NCBI GenBank assembly: GCA_900554455.1
Contig: USHT01000006.1
Span: 1-14,868 of the forward strand
Length of the DNA stretch: 14,868 nt
From: an uncultured Collinsella sp.
GTDB lineage: Bacteria > Actinomycetota > Coriobacteriia > Coriobacteriales > Coriobacteriaceae
Direction: 5' to 3'
Both the position numbers and the translations under genes were made by a program. Under the pieces are notes generated by a model. It did no database searches and had not been told where the DNA came from. It worked only from the letters and a program-made list of their open reading frames with translations. Within the stretch, counting starts at the first letter, position 1, and each line of letters opens with the position of its first letter. Shown in pieces: positions 14,845-14,868 of the stretch.

Positions 14845-14868
14845 GAAATTGAGCGTCAGATTGCCGCT

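Overview
The window looks like ordinary chromosome from a high-GC anaerobic actinobacterium of the Coriobacteriia, most likely Collinsella or a close relative. That is an inference from the GC-rich, C/G-ending codon use, the Firmicutes-style CxxC-x4-CxxC PheS, T-box control of pheST and an ECF-type metal importer. There is no phage, insertion sequence, CRISPR array, tRNA or rRNA.

Layout, left to right. (1) 1-36: the first 12 codons of a gene leaving the window on the minus strand. (2) 58-184: a pair of near-identical 37-nt palindromic units in inverted orientation. (3) 197-3064, minus: a 955-residue P-type cation ATPase with a long polybasic C-terminal tail. (4) 3065-3505: a divergent intergenic region. 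On the minus side it holds a short leader RNA whose two hairpins have perfectly complementary 7-nt loops, and the second hairpin buries the ATPase Shine-Dalgarno. On the plus side is the pyk promoter. (5) 3506-4966, plus: pyruvate kinase, closed by a strong intrinsic terminator. (6) 5167-6015, minus: a zinc-dependent phospholipase C-like protein with its own extended -10 promoter. (7) 6095-8811, minus: a compact three-gene ECF metal importer (CbiM/NikM, CbiQ/NikQ, CbiO/NikO). Upstream lies GTGTTAC-N14-GTAACAC, the form of operator I associate with NikR, so nickel is the favoured substrate. (8) 9060-12635, minus: pheT and pheS, preceded by a tRNA-Phe T-box leader (specifier UUC) and ended by a hairpin terminator whose loop contains the -35 of the importer promoter. 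(9) 13140-14714, plus: an M32-family metallocarboxypeptidase, diverging from the T-box promoter.

The genes do not form one pathway. They are core metabolism (pyk), translation (pheST), metal homeostasis (ATPase, importer) and peptide or lipid hydrolysis. Each unit has its own visible control element: an RNA leader for the ATPase, a protein operator for the importer and a T-box for pheST. The most interesting candidate is the ATPase leader RNA. I do not recognise it as a known riboswitch class, and its kissing-loop plus buried-SD architecture can be read directly from the bases.
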